From contig WPDH01000045.1 in NCBI GenBank assembly GCA_019137255.1, forward strand, positions 124,001 to 188,000: a DNA stretch of 64,000 nucleotides, read 5' to 3'. A model generated the notes under the pieces. The model was not told where the DNA came from. It did not search any database and was given only the letters and a program-made list of their open reading frames with translations. This DNA is from Corinectria fuckeliana. Taxonomy: Eukaryota > Ascomycota > Sordariomycetes > Hypocreales > Nectriaceae. Positions 41,145 to 52,332 of this stretch are shown here, piece after piece; the stretch's first letter is position 1, and every line of letters starts with the position of its first letter. The position numbers and the translations under genes are program-made.

Positions 41145-42530
41145 ATGAGCATAACTGCTTCAATTAATAACCGTACTTGCCTCCTGCGTCCTACCATCCG
41201 CCTTTCACAAGCCTTCATTCCACTTGCATCGAAGAGAATGTGCGCACAACGCCCCCTTTGGCTCGAAACCGTCATCAAAGACACCAACAACCCTCCGCCG
41301 AAGCTGTTTGCCTGGAGCCCTTTAAACCTCGGCCTCGAGAGCGCAAGCACTACTGGCGCTCCCGATGACCTAGACCGGCGTATCTTCATCCTAGGTGTGG
41401 GAAACCTAGGCCGGCTGTTTGCAAGCTGCCTAGCGCAGGCACCTGAAGCCCCGCCAATCACGCTCGTGGTTCATCGCAAGGAGGTCCTAGAGCAATGGGA
41501 TGCCAGCAGCCAGGGCATCGAGATCCTCCGTGCCGGCGTCCTCGAGGCCAATAAGAACTTCGAGATCGAGTGGTGGACGGAGGCTCGGCCAGACCATGGC
41601 CCTGTGCGTGAAGTCGCCGATGGCACCAAGCTGAGGAACCTCATCATAACGACCAAGGCCAGCGCAGCGCTGCCACAGGTCGATCGTCTCCGGGGCTACC
41701 TCGACCGGAAGAGCACCGTCGTCTTCGTCCAGAACGGCATGTGCAAGCTCTGGCCGCCGCATGGGCCTGCTTATACCTCGCATCGGTACGCAGCTGGCGA
41801 GGCTCCCAACTTCCTCGCGTGCGTCACAGCGCACGGCGTAGTGTCTCAAGGGCCCTTCAAGAGCCAGCACGCCTCGCAGATGGACCTTTCCATCGGGAAA
41901 GTGCTCCCAAACCCATCCTCGAGCGAGGTCGCCGACTATCTCACGAGGCAGGTAGTCCAGGCACCTCACCTCGAGGGAAAGTCGGTCTCACGCGCTGAGT
42001 TGTGGATAATCCAGTTGGAAAAGCTGGTTTTAAATTCCGTCATCAACCCTCTGACTGCCATCCTGGGGTGCAAGAACGGTGGTCTGGTGGCAGAAAAAGA
42101 CGGCGCCCTCGCGAGGGTGATTTACCAACTCTTGAGCGAGGCAAGTCAGGTCCTCCAACTCCTCGTCGCCCAGGAAAGCAGCGCCGATATCATCGGTGAT
42201 AAGCCGCCCGCGGCTCGAGACGCCGAAGCGCCCCTCGACGTCTCCCCACAGAGCCTGCATGAGCGGTTCTCGGCACCGCGCCTGAAGGAGATGTTCTACC
42301 GGGTGGGCGACAAGGTCCAGGAAAACACCAGCTCGATGCTGCAAGACGTCCGCGCCGGCCGATCAACCGAGATCAGGGATTTCAACGGCTGGCTTGTCGA
42401 GACTGCAGCCTTCCTCGATCCAAGCCTGGATGTCACAGGCCATCGGGCGCTGGTCGACCTAGTAGAGGCGGGCTCAACCCTGCACGTCGATCAGCTCGCA
42501 AGTCATTTCGACAATTGCGGTGCGCCGTGA
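41145..42530 (+). CDS. 2-dehydropantoate 2-reductase-like protein (ApbA/PanE family)
   Basis: Single-exon protein of 461 residues. The cofactor-binding start is IFILGVGNLGRLFASCLA (GxGxxG at 84-89). Then come LIITTKASAALPQVDRLRGY and VVFVQNGMCKLW, and the C-terminal helical domain has ELWIIQLEKLVLNSVINPLT, containing the conserved Lys and Asn of ketopantoate reductases. Classical enzymes reduce 2-dehydropantoate with NADPH in pantothenate synthesis. Fungi carry several longer paralogues with unclear roles, and at this length with a 75-residue N-terminal extension this is likely one of those. The extension is Arg/Ser/Thr-rich and could target mitochondria. The start at 41145 is the first ATG of the open frame. 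Confidence 0.85.
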   Translation: MSITASINNRTCLLRPTIRLSQAFIPLASKRMCAQRPLWLETVIKDTNNPPPKLFAWSPLNLGLESASTTGAPDDLDRRIFILGVGNLGRLFASCLAQAPEAPPITLVVHRKEVLEQWDASSQGIEILRAGVLEANKNFEIEWWTEARPDHGPVREVADGTKLRNLIITTKASAALPQVDRLRGYLDRKSTVVFVQNGMCKLWPPHGPAYTSHRYAAGEAPNFLACVTAHGVVSQGPFKSQHASQMDLSIGKVLPNPSSSEVADYLTRQVVQAPHLEGKSVSRAELWIIQLEKLVLNSVINPLTAILGCKNGGLVAEKDGALARVIYQLLSEASQVLQLLVAQESSADIIGDKPPAARDAEAPLDVSPQSLHERFSAPRLKEMFYRVGDKVQENTSSMLQDVRAGRSTEIRDFNGWLVETAAFLDPSLDVTGHRALVDLVEAGSTLHVDQLASHFDNCGAP

Positions 42531-42660
42531 GACCAGAAGGTCTGCCTACTCGGGCATCGTCACGCATGGATCATGCTGCCTTTTCCCCGAAAGGCAATCT
42601 GCTAGCTTGCTAGACCGAGCCCGGCTTGGGGCTCCGGAGCTGCCACACGAACAGGCAACA

Positions 42661-42717
42661 AGCCTCCAGCCTCCAGCCTCCAGCCTCAAGACTCAAGACT
42701 CAAGACTCAAGACTCAA
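42661..42717. repeat. Tandem CCTCCAG and ACTCAAG repeats
   Basis: About four CTCCAGC units run directly into about four ACTCAAG units, with a 7-bp period throughout. Confidence 0.9.
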
Positions 42718-43309
42718 TCGGCTCTATCCAAATCAGGGGTGTTCCCTCCACTCCCCAGAATTTAACCTATATCGTACCCCCGAGGGGCCCTTACTTGCCC
42801 CCTGCTTGTCCCGAGTGGCGTGTTTTTGTTTCCTTTGTCGATACGTGCCGGGATCACCAGCGGTATTAACACTCCAGATATAGGTCCATAAAACGGCAAT
42901 TATCATGGCGCTAGCCGCCCTTCCCAGTGCTCTACCAACCAAGTGCCATGTTTGTTTCGGGCGTGTAGTGGCCCTTGCCCGTGAGGAAGAAGGAGTGGCG
43001 TCTCTGTTCACAGGCCAACGTCGTATTGCATCACCAACTAAGCCCAAGTCTCGCCCGGGTCGTCAAGGCCGTCTTCTGCCCAGGAAAGCAAAAAAGGCCA
43101 ATGCAACCTGAAAGCCCTCCCCCCCTTACTACCTATAGTCTAGCCCCCCCGTGGAATTCTCGTTGGGGGGGAGGGGGGGGTTTACAAAGCCATGTTCCGA
43201 AGCACTCCGTCTAGCCAGACCGGCAGGCTTCCGTCGAGGTTGCAGCGGAAACATTCTGGGGATGCGTCACAACACAGATCAAGGCCAGGGACCCAGATCG
43301 GGGAAGGCC

Positions 43310-43342
43310 ATGGGCCACGGCCACGGCCACGGCCACGGCCAC
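43310..43342. repeat. GGCCAC hexamer repeat
   Basis: About five tandem GGCCAC copies. They create a His-Gly repeat in one frame that should not be taken for a protein. Confidence 0.9.
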
Positions 43343-44106
43343 GAGCAGTCACGGCCACGAGCTCGCTTAGCGAATGCAGCTCGGAGATTTCCCATATTAC
43401 TATGTACATATTACATAGGTACTATGTAGCATGTCTTGGCACCTTTCTCGACGTTTGTTTCCCGACCCCTGGCATTTGTTTGTTTCCCAGACGTCCCCCG
43501 GAGACGGACCGGGCGAGTCACAAAACTACCCGTCTGCAGCGGCGGCATCGTCGACGGACAAGACCTACATGTACCTGCCTGCCGCCAACAGGGACAGGGA
43601 AGAGGAACCCCCAGAATGAAGCCTTATCCTTCCCTTCCACCTGGCATCTACGAAGTACCAGGTACCTAGTCACTGGCCTTACTACGTAGATTATCTCGTC
43701 CATCGCGTGCGCTTAATCGCAGCCAAGCAGTGCGTTGCGGTTTCGGGCATTTAGTCCCTCACCTACACCGCACCGCACCGCACCGCAAACCACGTCACCA
43801 TGAAACATCCCCGGCTGGCCGGCAAGTCGTCTGCTTTGGCGCCCAGCCCTTTCCATCGCGGTGTGACGAGACCTGCGCCATGTGGAAATACTGCACGCCC
43901 CCCTCCTCTGAATGTCCCCCCCTCCCCCAATAAAGGTTGGCCGTTGAAAATGCTATAGATAGGTAGCTGGTGCTAGTGCTGGTGCTAGTGTGCTTCTTTC
44001 CCTCGTCCTCTTCTCGCCGTCGACGTTCCATACCTCCCTAGCGAGACTCCACTGCTGCAGCGTAGAACCAAAGGTGAGAGATCTGCCCAAGCCAGCCATG
44101 GGTGAG

Positions 44107-44180
44107 TAAGTAGGTAGGTAGACTACTAGGTACAGTGGGTGTAGATAGGTAGACTAGGTAGGTAGACTAGGTAGGCTACT
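44107..44180. repeat. TAGGTAGG / GTAGACTAG repeat
   Basis: Interleaved copies of GTAGGTAG and AGACTAGGTAGGT, giving a local tandem array of about 75 bp. Confidence 0.85.
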
Positions 44181-45930
44181 GCATCGTCTAGCTTATCCAC
44201 GCCGTGATCCGGGGACCTCGCCAAGCTTTCCGCCATCGCCATCCCATTCACCATCGTCACCGGAACTTTCTTCAGCAATCCGTCCCAGGATTTTGCGGCG
44301 GCCGGTCAGTACTACATAGATGCGTAAATCATCATGGCCAGACCGAAGGGCGAGGGTTGGCTACGTGGCAAGGGGCCCGCCCGCCGCCCCTATATCATAA
44401 CCTATATCATCACCGTCTAGAGCACCTATATCCCACCATATATGGCCATCGCGTGCAAGCATCCCGTGGTCTAACGCGTCCAAAGACTGGTACGCGACCG
44501 CATTTTCGCCTTCAGCGAGTGAAGTGTGGAGAGCGTCTACGAATCCAAATACAACCTTCTGTCTGGTCGGCGAACCTTTTCAGGGGCTGCGGATAATTAC
44601 CTTAATTACATAGTACTTCGTACTTCGTAGACAGCGAGATACCACATAGATAGCAGGCCTATGTAGAGCCATCTTGGAAGGGGGGCCATGGTATGACTTC
44701 ATTTACTACCAGTTAGAGAGCCCTATGTAAAAGGCGCCCACAAGCATCATGTTCCCCATCATCTAGCGCTTCCCTGATTCCAGACCCGTCCATAATGGTA
44801 ATAGTATGTATCCCTAGAAACGCCTGGCATCTCTCTCACCACGCACACGCCCCCCCCCCCTCCCAGCCTCTCCTAGTCCATATCCCCCACCGCTTTACTC
44901 GCCCATGAACCCGAAAGGAGCAAAGCCGTTCACCAATCTGCCACATCACCCCGAACCAGAGTACGCCCGCCGCCCGCCAAGTCGACTCCAGTCATTGAGA
45001 CTCGCGCCATCCTGGTCTCTCACAAGGCCCCAAAGCCTAAAAGTTCCACCACAAACCAAAGTAAAGGCACCTTAACTGAACGTTGGTGGCCCCATTAAGT
45101 ACATGCATTTCTCTCCTACCAGCTTTCCCAAGTCTATAGATTTTTTTCATAACGCAAGAAACAAGAAACAAAGGAGATCGTAGATGCAGTGCAGCAAGTA
45201 AGTAACATAAAAAATTGCTGGATTTTAATGCGGGGGGATAAGCAACGCGAAAAGGGTAGAAGCGATCGATCAGGGCTTTAAAAAGAAATATGGGTGACGA
45301 AGAAAAGGTGCATAAGGAGGTCGGAATCAACAACGAATGACAACGATGCCGACCTGCAAATAGAGTGTCGAAGAAGATGGTACAATATAGAAAATCAAGT
45401 CGTGTTGACGGGGCGGTATGTTCCGGATCCGTTTCATCCGCATACCCCGGTGCCGTACATGTGTCAGAAGGGGGTGTGTATTATAGGTTCAAAAGGTTGG
45501 TAATGGTGATGTGTGCCTGTACTCGCTCGAGCGCTAGCAACGTTGCCTCGCGACTCAACTGAAGTAGAATAGGAAATTATCGGTACCGACGAGAGAGGAG
45601 GAGCCTTGAAAAGAAGCCCTCCGTGTTAATAATGATTCAGGCATGGCGTTGGGTGCGGATCCCCGTCTTTGGTGGTAATGGTATTGGACCTTGCTTGGGT
45701 CACGAACCGAAATACCTCCTCGTCGAGCTCACTTTGTCGAGTTCTGTCTCTCAACGTTGGTCATCATCCCGCGGGGGAGCGCGTTGGGCGCAAGTTCGTT
45801 CCAGACGCCCAAGCAACGCTTGCTTCCATGTGGCCTATACTATAGGAGCTGTACTAAGACAGGCTCCCAGCCACGCCCATGTTGGTGAACCGTCGTCAAT
45901 GCTCGTCGTCTTCCGCCGGCCGCCTCTCCG

Positions 45931-47118
45931 TCACTGTAGTTGCTGTGAATATACCACATCCTCGGATTCAGCCATCGATACAGCAATTGGAGACATCGAT
46001 TGTGACAGCCCCGTGATGTCTCCTCCCTCCAGCTGCTCGACCCGTTCTCGACACGCCGCGGGAGTGAATCCGGTGCCAACCTTGTTTGCCACAATCCGCC
46101 ATTTTTCGTTTTCGTAGTCTTGAAGTGCGTTGCGGAGTTTTTGGTCCTACACGGGAAATGTCAGTCTGCGAGTCTTCGTCCAATGTGTTATCGCGGGGGC
46201 CGCGAAGGGACCCAACGCGCAAGTCAAACTACTAGACCCAAGGGAGAGGAAGAGGGAGGCTAATATTAAAAGAGAGGAGGCTGGACTTACCGACTCTTCG
46301 GTCCAATTCGTTGTCTTGGCCTTTAGCTTAGTGCAGTATCGAACCTGCAGTGTTCCTGAAGACCGTCCCGGGAAGAAATCCGCAATCTGCTTCCAGGTCA
46401 AGTTCTTGTGCTCCTTTAGGTCAATCAGGAGTTGATCGTCCTCCGGTGTAAACTTCAGCTTGGGCCCCCGCGGCCGGGGCGCCGGAGAGGGCATCCCGGC
46501 CTGGCCCACCACGCTCGGTGCGCCTCCGCCTCCGTCATCACGGCGCATCAGCTTTGTCGGTGGCCCTGATTCGGGAAGATGGTGGTGGTGATGGGTCGGC
46601 GGCGGGTGGGCTTGGCCCGCAGCGGCCGCGGCGGCTTGGGCATAGGCAGCCCCCAGTGGAGTCTGCTGCATATTCTGGAGGTCGGTATGATCCAGGTCAG
46701 ATAGTCCCGCCACGGAGAGGTCGAGATCACTTGGTCGTGGCCGCTTGGAAATGGGCCCGTGATGTCGCGAGTGCGTCGATTGAGGCGTAGTCGACATGGT
46801 CTGGTACATGGGCGCAACTACCTGCCCGGGAGCCCCAAAGTGTGCCGGCCCCATCCGATGATGGCCCAGCTGGGACGGGTCCATCACCATCTGAGGCTGC
46901 GGATGCTGGTGGTGCTGAGCCATGGCCGGATGTTGCTGGGCGTGCGGGTTGCCTTGGTGAGGATCGGAGGTCTCGTGAAGACCAGCGGCCGGGGCTCCCG
47001 GGTGGCCGATGGAGGAGCGGTGTTGCTGATGACGGGAGCGTTGGTGGACGGACGAGTCATATGCGTGCTGATGCTGGCTCTGGTCCCCCGAATGTGAATC
47101 CTGGCCAGAGTAGTCCAC
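45931..47118 (-). CDS. Myb/SANT-domain DNA-binding protein
   Basis: Two exons (47118-46291, 46146-45931) with a 144-nt intron encode 347 residues. The N-terminal 200 residues are His/Gln-rich, with HQHAYDSSVHQRSRHQQH, a poly-Ala run and a poly-His run near 175. Two Myb repeats follow. The first, about 222-268, is KFTPEDDQLLIDLKEHKN with WKQIADFFPGRSSGTLQVRY. The second, about 271-318, is NWTEES-DQKLRNALQDYEN with WRIVANKVGTGFTPAACRER and spans the splice junction. This layout is seen in fungal Myb regulators of development. The particular orthologue was not recognised, so no target is claimed. The gene sits alone in about 9 kb of otherwise gene-poor DNA, as developmental regulators often do. 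Confidence 0.88.
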
Positions 47119-49684
47119 ATTGTAGTCCCCTACTCGATATGTGCCCGCCAGCGTGTCTCCGAAACATGGGTTCCGCCAGAGCGAACCGCTCTGGACGGTC
47201 GCCGGACTCTGTATGGCGAGAATTTGATTAGATGGAGCCCTCTCGGGCTGTGTCGCGGAAGGAAGGGGCTGGTTTTGCTGCGAGAAAGACGTTGCGGGGT
47301 CGCGGGCGCCCGCCTAGGCGTCCCTTCTTTGTGGTTGTTCGTCAAGCTATAAGTCAACTGTGATATTAACTGCCGAGAAGCCGGGCACATATGTCGTTCG
47401 ATTCGGGATGATTGGTACGGCCGACAAGCTTTCCCGCTTCCGTCGCTGGATGAGACTGTAGTGGCTCGTGGCGGATGGTTGTGTGGTGGGGGAAGGTCCT
47501 GGTTCGAGTTGGGATATCGTCGTCGTTATGGGGGGGGAGAGTCGAAACGAGTGTGTTTTGACGCGCGCGTGATATCGAAATCAAGGTTGCAAGGCTGGAG
47601 ATACAAAGGAAGACTGTGACTATATGAGGTAGCGCGAATCGAGAGAATCGAAAAGAAAAAAAGAATTGTTGTCAAAAGGAGCGAGTCGCAGTGACGGCGC
47701 TGACTTTGTATGAGTCCCGCCGCTTCGTAGGGCATATGTCCGAAAGGCTCCCCCCTCAAGATCTCTCTAGTTCCCGGCCCAGGGTCAGTATTTAAGACAC
47801 AAGTGCTAGGAAGGCAACTAGGTCAGCCAGGGCAAGGGACGCATTACTCCGTACATCGTCTGATGATCGAGTGCCAAAGCAGGGTCACAGAGAGTGTGGA
47901 TCTGCTGCTGCCGCTCTTTCATGCTGCACTAAGGCCATCAAGATTCGCCTTACCCTGAGAGAGTACCCCGTCTTGTGCTAAGCTGCGGAGACTGACTGCC
48001 AGCTTTGGCCAGGGAGGGGGGGGTAGTCAATTAGAGCATCTTATGCCATGGTCTTCCTGGGGTCTGGGGGTGCCCGTCTTGGAAACAACACCCACCCCTC
48101 CCTCCCCTGATGCTTGATGCTTGATGCCAGTCCCGGTCCCCCCCCAGGAGCAATGACGCCCTGGGAGGGTGGGAGGATCGTCGCTCTCAACGCATGGCTG
48201 TTCTGTCAAGACGGCAATTTGCTGCTGTGGAATCCCTGCACACCCAGCAGCTGAGTTGAGGAGGTAAGTGTCTCGAAGCGGTCATGGAAGCACGCGAGAT
48301 GCCATCGCCTTATTGGGGGAGAAGTGAGTTTGAAACGCGCTGCTGCTAGGCTAAACCAGACTGAGCTGGCGGAGGACAACGAAAACAGCGTGACAACAGA
48401 CGGCATGTTTCCTGCACCTTTTCTTAGCCTCCAAGACCAGAGTTCGGGCTAACACCTGGTAGTGCGCGGCGGGCAGAGAGGAAAAAATTGTTCTGCTGCT
48501 TGCAAGACTGCAAGGACAGGGAAATCTACCAAAGTCGATGGTTGACAGGGGTAGTATAATGCGTCCAGGGTTGCTATATTAGTAGTAGATGGTGCATCCG
48601 CCCGTAGCCCAGGATTCATGGATGCCGACTAGGCTAGATGGTGACAAGACACCTCCACCAGCCAGGAACTGCCACTTGACAAAGGACGGTCGGTAAAACA
48701 AGGAAATCCCATGTTCAATGACGAAGACGAAGAGAACCGGGGAACCGGGCGCGGGTCCAGGCTGGTAAAGGGGGCACGCACGTCATGATGGCACTTCCCA
48801 TCCAGATCGACAGGTCAGCCAACTGTGGCTTGAGCGGCGAGCCACGATTATCCCCCACCAAGAACGAATTAGGATGGTTCGGGGCGTACTTACAGGGTCC
48901 AAACGTTGAGCTCCGAACGGGGCTTGGCAGTGCAGCGAGTGCCTGGACGGAGATGGGAACGATTGAGGGTACAAACCGGCCACCCGGAGCCGAGCATAGG
49001 GGAATGAGGGGCTGAAGTTTGCGGAACCACTGCCGTAGAAGAAAAAGAGGCCGAGATGAGGTCGATGGCAGCCACCTCGACGAGGACCCTGGGGACCAGG
49101 CTGAGCCGGGCGGTTGACGACGGCCGTCCAGTACACACGACACTACAAGTCTGCAAGCGACGTGCTGCCCTAGAAACGCCCGGATGGATCCAAGATCTTG
49201 AGAAGCTTGGCCTTTCTCGTGTCGTGCGCGGCCTATAACAGGTGTCATCCTCCGTCTGCGGGACCTATCCGCCGTCGCAATCCGGCGCCGTGACCGTTCA
49301 AATCAGCAGGACACGGACCACAGGAGGAGTAGAGGATTAACGGCTCGCGCTTGGAGGCAGCCCTAGGCGCGTTCGGGGACTCCAAAATTGCACACGTCAA
49401 TGCTTAATGCCCCTTAGGGTATCCGTCCCCCGCGGATGTGCTGCATCGCGTCGCCAGGGCACCAGTCAGCTCTCGCTCTGAAGACCCAGCCGACCCGGGA
49501 AAGGGACGTGACAGCCCAGGGAATATTCGCTTAAGGCAACCGAGAAGGGGCAGAGTCTGGCGTCTCCGAGACAGGCAGGCGCCTAGAGAACGGAAACACG
49601 TGAATCAAAGCGCAATGAGGTCTCACTCCCAGGGGCCTGATCAGCGTCACAGCGTGATCGAGGGGGATTTCCAGGGCCCTGACA

Positions 49685-49782
49685 CAGAAGGGAGTCGCGA
49701 GGGTGTTCCAGAGTGTGTTCCAGAGGGTTTCTAGAGGGTCTACCAGAGGTCTTCCAGAGGGTCTTCTAGAAGGCCTTCTAGC
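49685..49782. repeat. Imperfect TTCCAGAGGGT repeat
   Basis: Four to five imperfect copies of a unit near TTCCAGAGGGTCTTCTAGA, including a palindromic TTCTAGAA. Confidence 0.75.
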
Positions 49783-51261
49783 GGGACAAGGGCAGGGCCG
49801 GCTAGCGCAGTGACCCTGGTTTGGGGGCGGAGAGAGCCCTGCTCGACGGAGGATGATAGATGACAGCTTGGATGTCATTGCGATTGGGGGCATCGGGGAT
49901 GGGCGTGAACGGGCGGTCGGTCCTCTTGCGAGGTTCGGGCAGATTGAGCCACGGCGGGTGGGTCAAGAGCTTGCGTGACGTTGGCCGTTATGTCTGTCAA
50001 ATGGAATCAAAGGTTTGTGTAAGGTGGAGTGGGAAAGGAGGCTACGCTACCTAGGTTAGGGAGGTAGGTAAGAGGGAGATAAGTAGGAAATATCGTAAAG
50101 CGGTGATGCCTAGCAAAGTGTAGGGTGCTCAAGGTAAGTAAGGAGCGGGGAGGGGATGGGGGAGGGGATGGGAAGGAGCAGAGGAGCGTGGGACAATGAG
50201 AGGAAGGTGTCGAAAAGTAAGACAAAGAAAGTCTAACACACACAGTAAACATCAAACATCAAACATGTAGATTATTCACACGCACCTTTCAACCCAGGTA
50301 CTCCCCACTAATGAACCCCATCTTTACAACTACCACCGCATTCATGAAGGCATCTCCTTCAGAATGACGACCCGAATATTACGGTGAACCTACCTACTAC
50401 CTACCTTCTTCGTCGTGCTTCTGGCCGTCTTCAGCTGGCCGCATGCAAAACGGCCGCGCATCCACCTTCGTTCCTTGCACCGCTTATCCGTTGCGCCATT
50501 GCATCGAGCCGCACCCGCATTGCATCGCCGCGCATCGCCGCGCATCGCATCACATTTGCAATCCACCGGGCCTGGCCAGATCAGGCCCGGCCGGCGATTT
50601 GCAAGCTTATCCAACAACTCGGCGCTATCATCACATCGCTTATAAGTTCCGCGCAAAACTAACCGTAGCCCAGCCCGAGCCAACCCTAACTCTGTTATAT
50701 CTACTACCGCTTACCAGGAACTGTCTAGACTAGCCATTAACCGCTTCCAGCCCGCGAGCCAACCTAAACGCCCTCCGTTTCCCACCTCCCATTGTCCCGA
50801 GTTTGGGGCTGCTGGATCGGCATCTTACCGAGCTTTCCCAGGAGACGAGATGGGCGTGGGATCGCCATTCCCCTAAATGGCCCCCGCCCAACGGCCAACG
50901 GGGCACTCGTACCACCGCTTGCGCAGGTACGGATGCCGGGCTGACCAGAACACAGGACACTATCGATTAGACGCAGGCCCCTTGTGCCTCGAGCCTTGTC
51001 GCTGGGTCTCCCCTCGCAGTTGCAGCTTGCAGGGTTGACGCGAATAGCAACAGGAGGGGAGGCAAGGGAGGGTACGTAGCTGATCGACGTCAGCAGGAAA
51101 TCGACCACGGTCTATACGAACCTCGAGGGTTCAGGAGGGTCCAGGAGGATCCAAAGACGGGGAGCGATGACGGAATCGATGGAACCTCAGTCCATCGCCG
51201 TTACATCTTCACCGCACCGTCTGCACCGCACTAGACATTGTCACGAAAAGCTTCAGACGCC

Positions 51262-51296
51262 TTCGCTTCCGCTTCCGCTTCCGCTTCCGCTCCCGC
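51262..51296. repeat. CTTCCG hexamer repeat
   Basis: About five tandem copies of CTTCCG, the last one altered. Confidence 0.9.
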
Positions 51297-51609
51297 CTCC
51301 TCATTCAAGGCTTCAACCTCTCAGTCTCCTTCTCAATGCAGCTCGTACCCCCGTCTTCCCAGCTCCGGGCCCGCCCACTCATCGCGTCGACCCTCTCTCG
51401 CCCGCTCCCGGTGTCCCAGTGTCCACATGAGCGCTGGTGCATGAACGCATAAACACCAATTTCAGCAATTTCAGTCCCACAGCCAGCTCACGGCGCGGTT
51501 CCACGCCCACACCCTCGGTGAAGCCGCTCCCTGGCACCATCCCAGCCGCCTCTCCCACCATCCGTTTCTCCTGCTACATAGTATGTTGCTAGGTAGGTAG
51601 GCTTCCAGT

Positions 51610-51644
51610 TCCCAAGCTCCCAAGCTCCCAAGCTCCCAAGCTCC
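51610..51644. repeat. CCCAAGCT octamer repeat
   Basis: Four tandem copies of TCCCAAGC. Confidence 0.9.
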
Positions 51645-52332
51645 TCAACCCGTCGGTCCCAGCAGGTCGGTCGGGAGCCTCGCTGCTGACTTGGGTCACC
51701 CATGCAACAACCTCCTCCCACCTTCTTTTTAGCTTCCATCGCGCGCGTCACTCAATCAATCAATCACTGCCGAATCTGGGAGCAAGCCCGCCCACTAACC
51801 CCAACGTCACCAAGGGCTAATTAACACGAATGGGTTTTTTTTTAACTTGTGATCGACAGTTCTTGACCTCAATTGCTCGACAAATCCTTTCTTTTTTTAA
51901 CTATTTTTACAAAGTCGACCCGTGTACCTTAGTTGCTTAGGTAGCTAATCAATTAGAGCCTACAACAGTGGCTCCCACTGCGTTTACAAAAAAAGAAATC
52001 GGAAAACGCCTCCCCCGCATAAACGACTCGCACAGTCTCCGACGCTTCGCTTGCGGGTGCTGTCATCTCCGACAAACCACGCTTCAGCTACCCCTGCGTA
52101 GGCCTGTCAAACATGTCACATCCCGCCATCAGCCCAGATCCGATTGCCGCAGCATCGACTTTTGGTCTGATCCGTCGTCTTGCGTCCATCTCCTGTCTGT
52201 GCTTTTCGCATCGTGGTCATCCATCCATGTCCTCCTCAGTTTCGTGCCCGCCGTTGTCCCATGCCCGGTGCACACCTTGCTGATGCCATCTTCTCTCATG
52301 CTCATGCTCATTCTCAAGCTCACTTCCGACGT

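Larger units (their letters stand above)
42531..45930. other. 3.4 kb without recognisable genes, rich in simple repeats
   Basis: All open frames are short or repeat-derived. The stretch holds several tandem repeats (listed separately), C runs (for example 44851-44862) and many TAGGTAGG-type tetramers common in Sordariomycete intergenic DNA. It might contain untranslated exons or long non-coding transcripts of flanking genes; nothing in the sequence proves this. Confidence 0.5.
47119..52332. other. 5.2 kb without recognisable genes upstream of the Myb gene
   Basis: It contains only short frames without domain similarity. The longest (48715-49248, minus) has no family features. The first kilobase is the probable promoter and long leader of the Myb gene. 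Simple repeats and TACCTACC tetramers occur around 50040-50110 and 50390-50405. The last 300 bases hold the 3' flank of PRP8. Confidence 0.5.

Noticed and set aside
43259..43429. Small His-Gly-repeat protein
   Set aside because: The repeat comes from GGCCAC hexamers in intergenic DNA.
48715..49248. 177-codon minus-strand frame in the gene-free region
   Set aside because: No domain, no splice context, and overlapping frames of similar length on both strands.
49760..49782. Heat-shock element in the TTCTAGAA repeat
   Set aside because: The spacing of the TTC and GAA units does not follow the two-base rule and no gene start is near.
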